A DNA stretch of 47,340 bases, taken from positions 52,043-99,382 of the forward strand of contig NW_003135356.1 in assembly GCF_000003605.2 (NCBI RefSeq), given 5' to 3'. The translations under genes were made by a program, and so were the position numbers. The notes beneath the pieces were generated by a model. That model saw only the letters and a list, made by a program, of their open reading frames with translations, was not told the DNA's origin and made no database searches. The DNA comes from Saccoglossus kowalevskii. Taxonomy: Eukaryota > Hemichordata > Enteropneusta > Harrimaniidae. Numbering within the stretch: position 1 is the first letter of the stretch; each line of letters starts with the position of its first letter. This document shows positions 46,657 to 47,340 of this stretch, in pieces.

Positions 46657-47340
46657 AGTCGCGCTCTGTCAATCAATGTGAGTAAGTCGACAGTTTTAGT
46701 AAACCTACAATTAAATTCCATTGGGACCGTAATGTTTACGGATGATGTATAACTCAAAAGGTGGAAAACTCCACCCTCACTTTTATGCGTGCAGTTAATC
46801 TTACCGACAATTTCTGAGTGTTCGGTATCGCTTCAGCGCCTCGTCGATCAACAGCGGGGAACGCAAAGTGGCATAAAGTAGGAGTTAATAGGGAATAAAA
46901 ACTGAGATTATTGGGATGTGTCGCGTGTTAGTAGAGACGAAATCACCATTTATGATTTGCACCCACAATCTGTCATCTGCGCCAGCACGCCGAGACACTG
47001 TCCATTGCACAGACCGGTCACGCAGACAGAAGTTAATTGTTGATTTCATAACTCCATGACGCATCATCCATCACAGACGAGTAGGCACACTGGCACGCAT
47101 TTCCGCCTACGTAGAATTTGATATATTAATAACAATGTTTCTATTAATTTTTAGCAAAGTAGACGTGTACATAGCTGCTTGAAACACTATTTTTTCTCTT
47201 GACGAGGAAAGGTTCGAGAACACGTGATCACTTGTATGCGTTTTTGTTAATTCACTTCATTTATGCAATAGTATAAGGAGAAAGACTGTTGTTACGCAAT
47301 GTTTATAAATAGTTATACCACAGAAAAACAAAAACAAAAA
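46657..47340. other. Non-coding stretch to the window end
   Basis: No gene or repeat recognised. The window ends in an A-rich CAAAAACAAAAA segment. Confidence 0.35.

Noticed and set aside
46015-46685. Two long open frames (92 and 126 codons), Tyr/Ile/His/Thr-rich
   Set aside because: They lie entirely over the 26-bp minisatellite and are stop-free because of monomer composition.

Overview
This window looks like non-coding, transposon-rich DNA from an animal, most likely an invertebrate with a large AT-rich genome in which CpG is not strongly depleted. The evidence is a THAP zinc-finger gene inside a TTAA-flanked DNA transposon, the 3' end of a LINE with a CCHC motif, several MITE families, and long stretches with no coding pattern. 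I see no bacterial operon, CRISPR array, rRNA or intact tRNA. The exact phylum cannot be settled by eye.

Layout. At 44-151 there is a short inverted-repeat element. At about 635-1446 there is a 5'-truncated, frameshifted LINE ending in a TTCTA pentanucleotide tail. A 67-bp tandem duplication lies at 2244-2376 and a degenerate ATCG-rich array with a period near 10 bp at 6247-6474. The first of three TACTGTA-type MITEs is at 7086-7280, followed by one half of a dispersed repeat pair (7530-7850). From about 7.9 to 15.3 kb I recognise no gene. Two degenerate minisatellites with a period near 20 bp lie at 15.35-15.52 kb and 18.40-18.73 kb. The first of four copies of a second MITE family (termini AAGCGG) is at 22938-23090. 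A palindromic block lies at 24.27-24.41 kb, MITE copies at 25.1, 30.4, 33.6 and 36.7 kb, and a 101-bp higher-order minisatellite at 28407-28742. A possible gene start, with NRF1-like and YY1-like motifs and a 25-codon first exon, lies near 35.7 kb. The second half of the dispersed repeat pair, interrupted by a 144-bp CAG/CTG-ended MITE, covers about 37440-37880.

The best-supported functional unit is at 39426-41086. It is a 1.66-kb DNA transposon with TTAA target duplications and terminal repeats starting AGTGCCTGTG, and it encodes a THAP (C2CH) DNA-binding domain on the minus strand. Together these indicate a Kolobok-type element that has lost, or never had, a visible transposase. It sits 8 bp from a MITE. 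The window ends with a roughly 620-bp array of 26-bp monomers in a 156-bp higher-order unit, carrying many CRE/ATF-like TTACGTCA motifs.

No host gene can be called with confidence. The window is best read as an intergenic or long intronic region shaped by DNA transposons and satellites.
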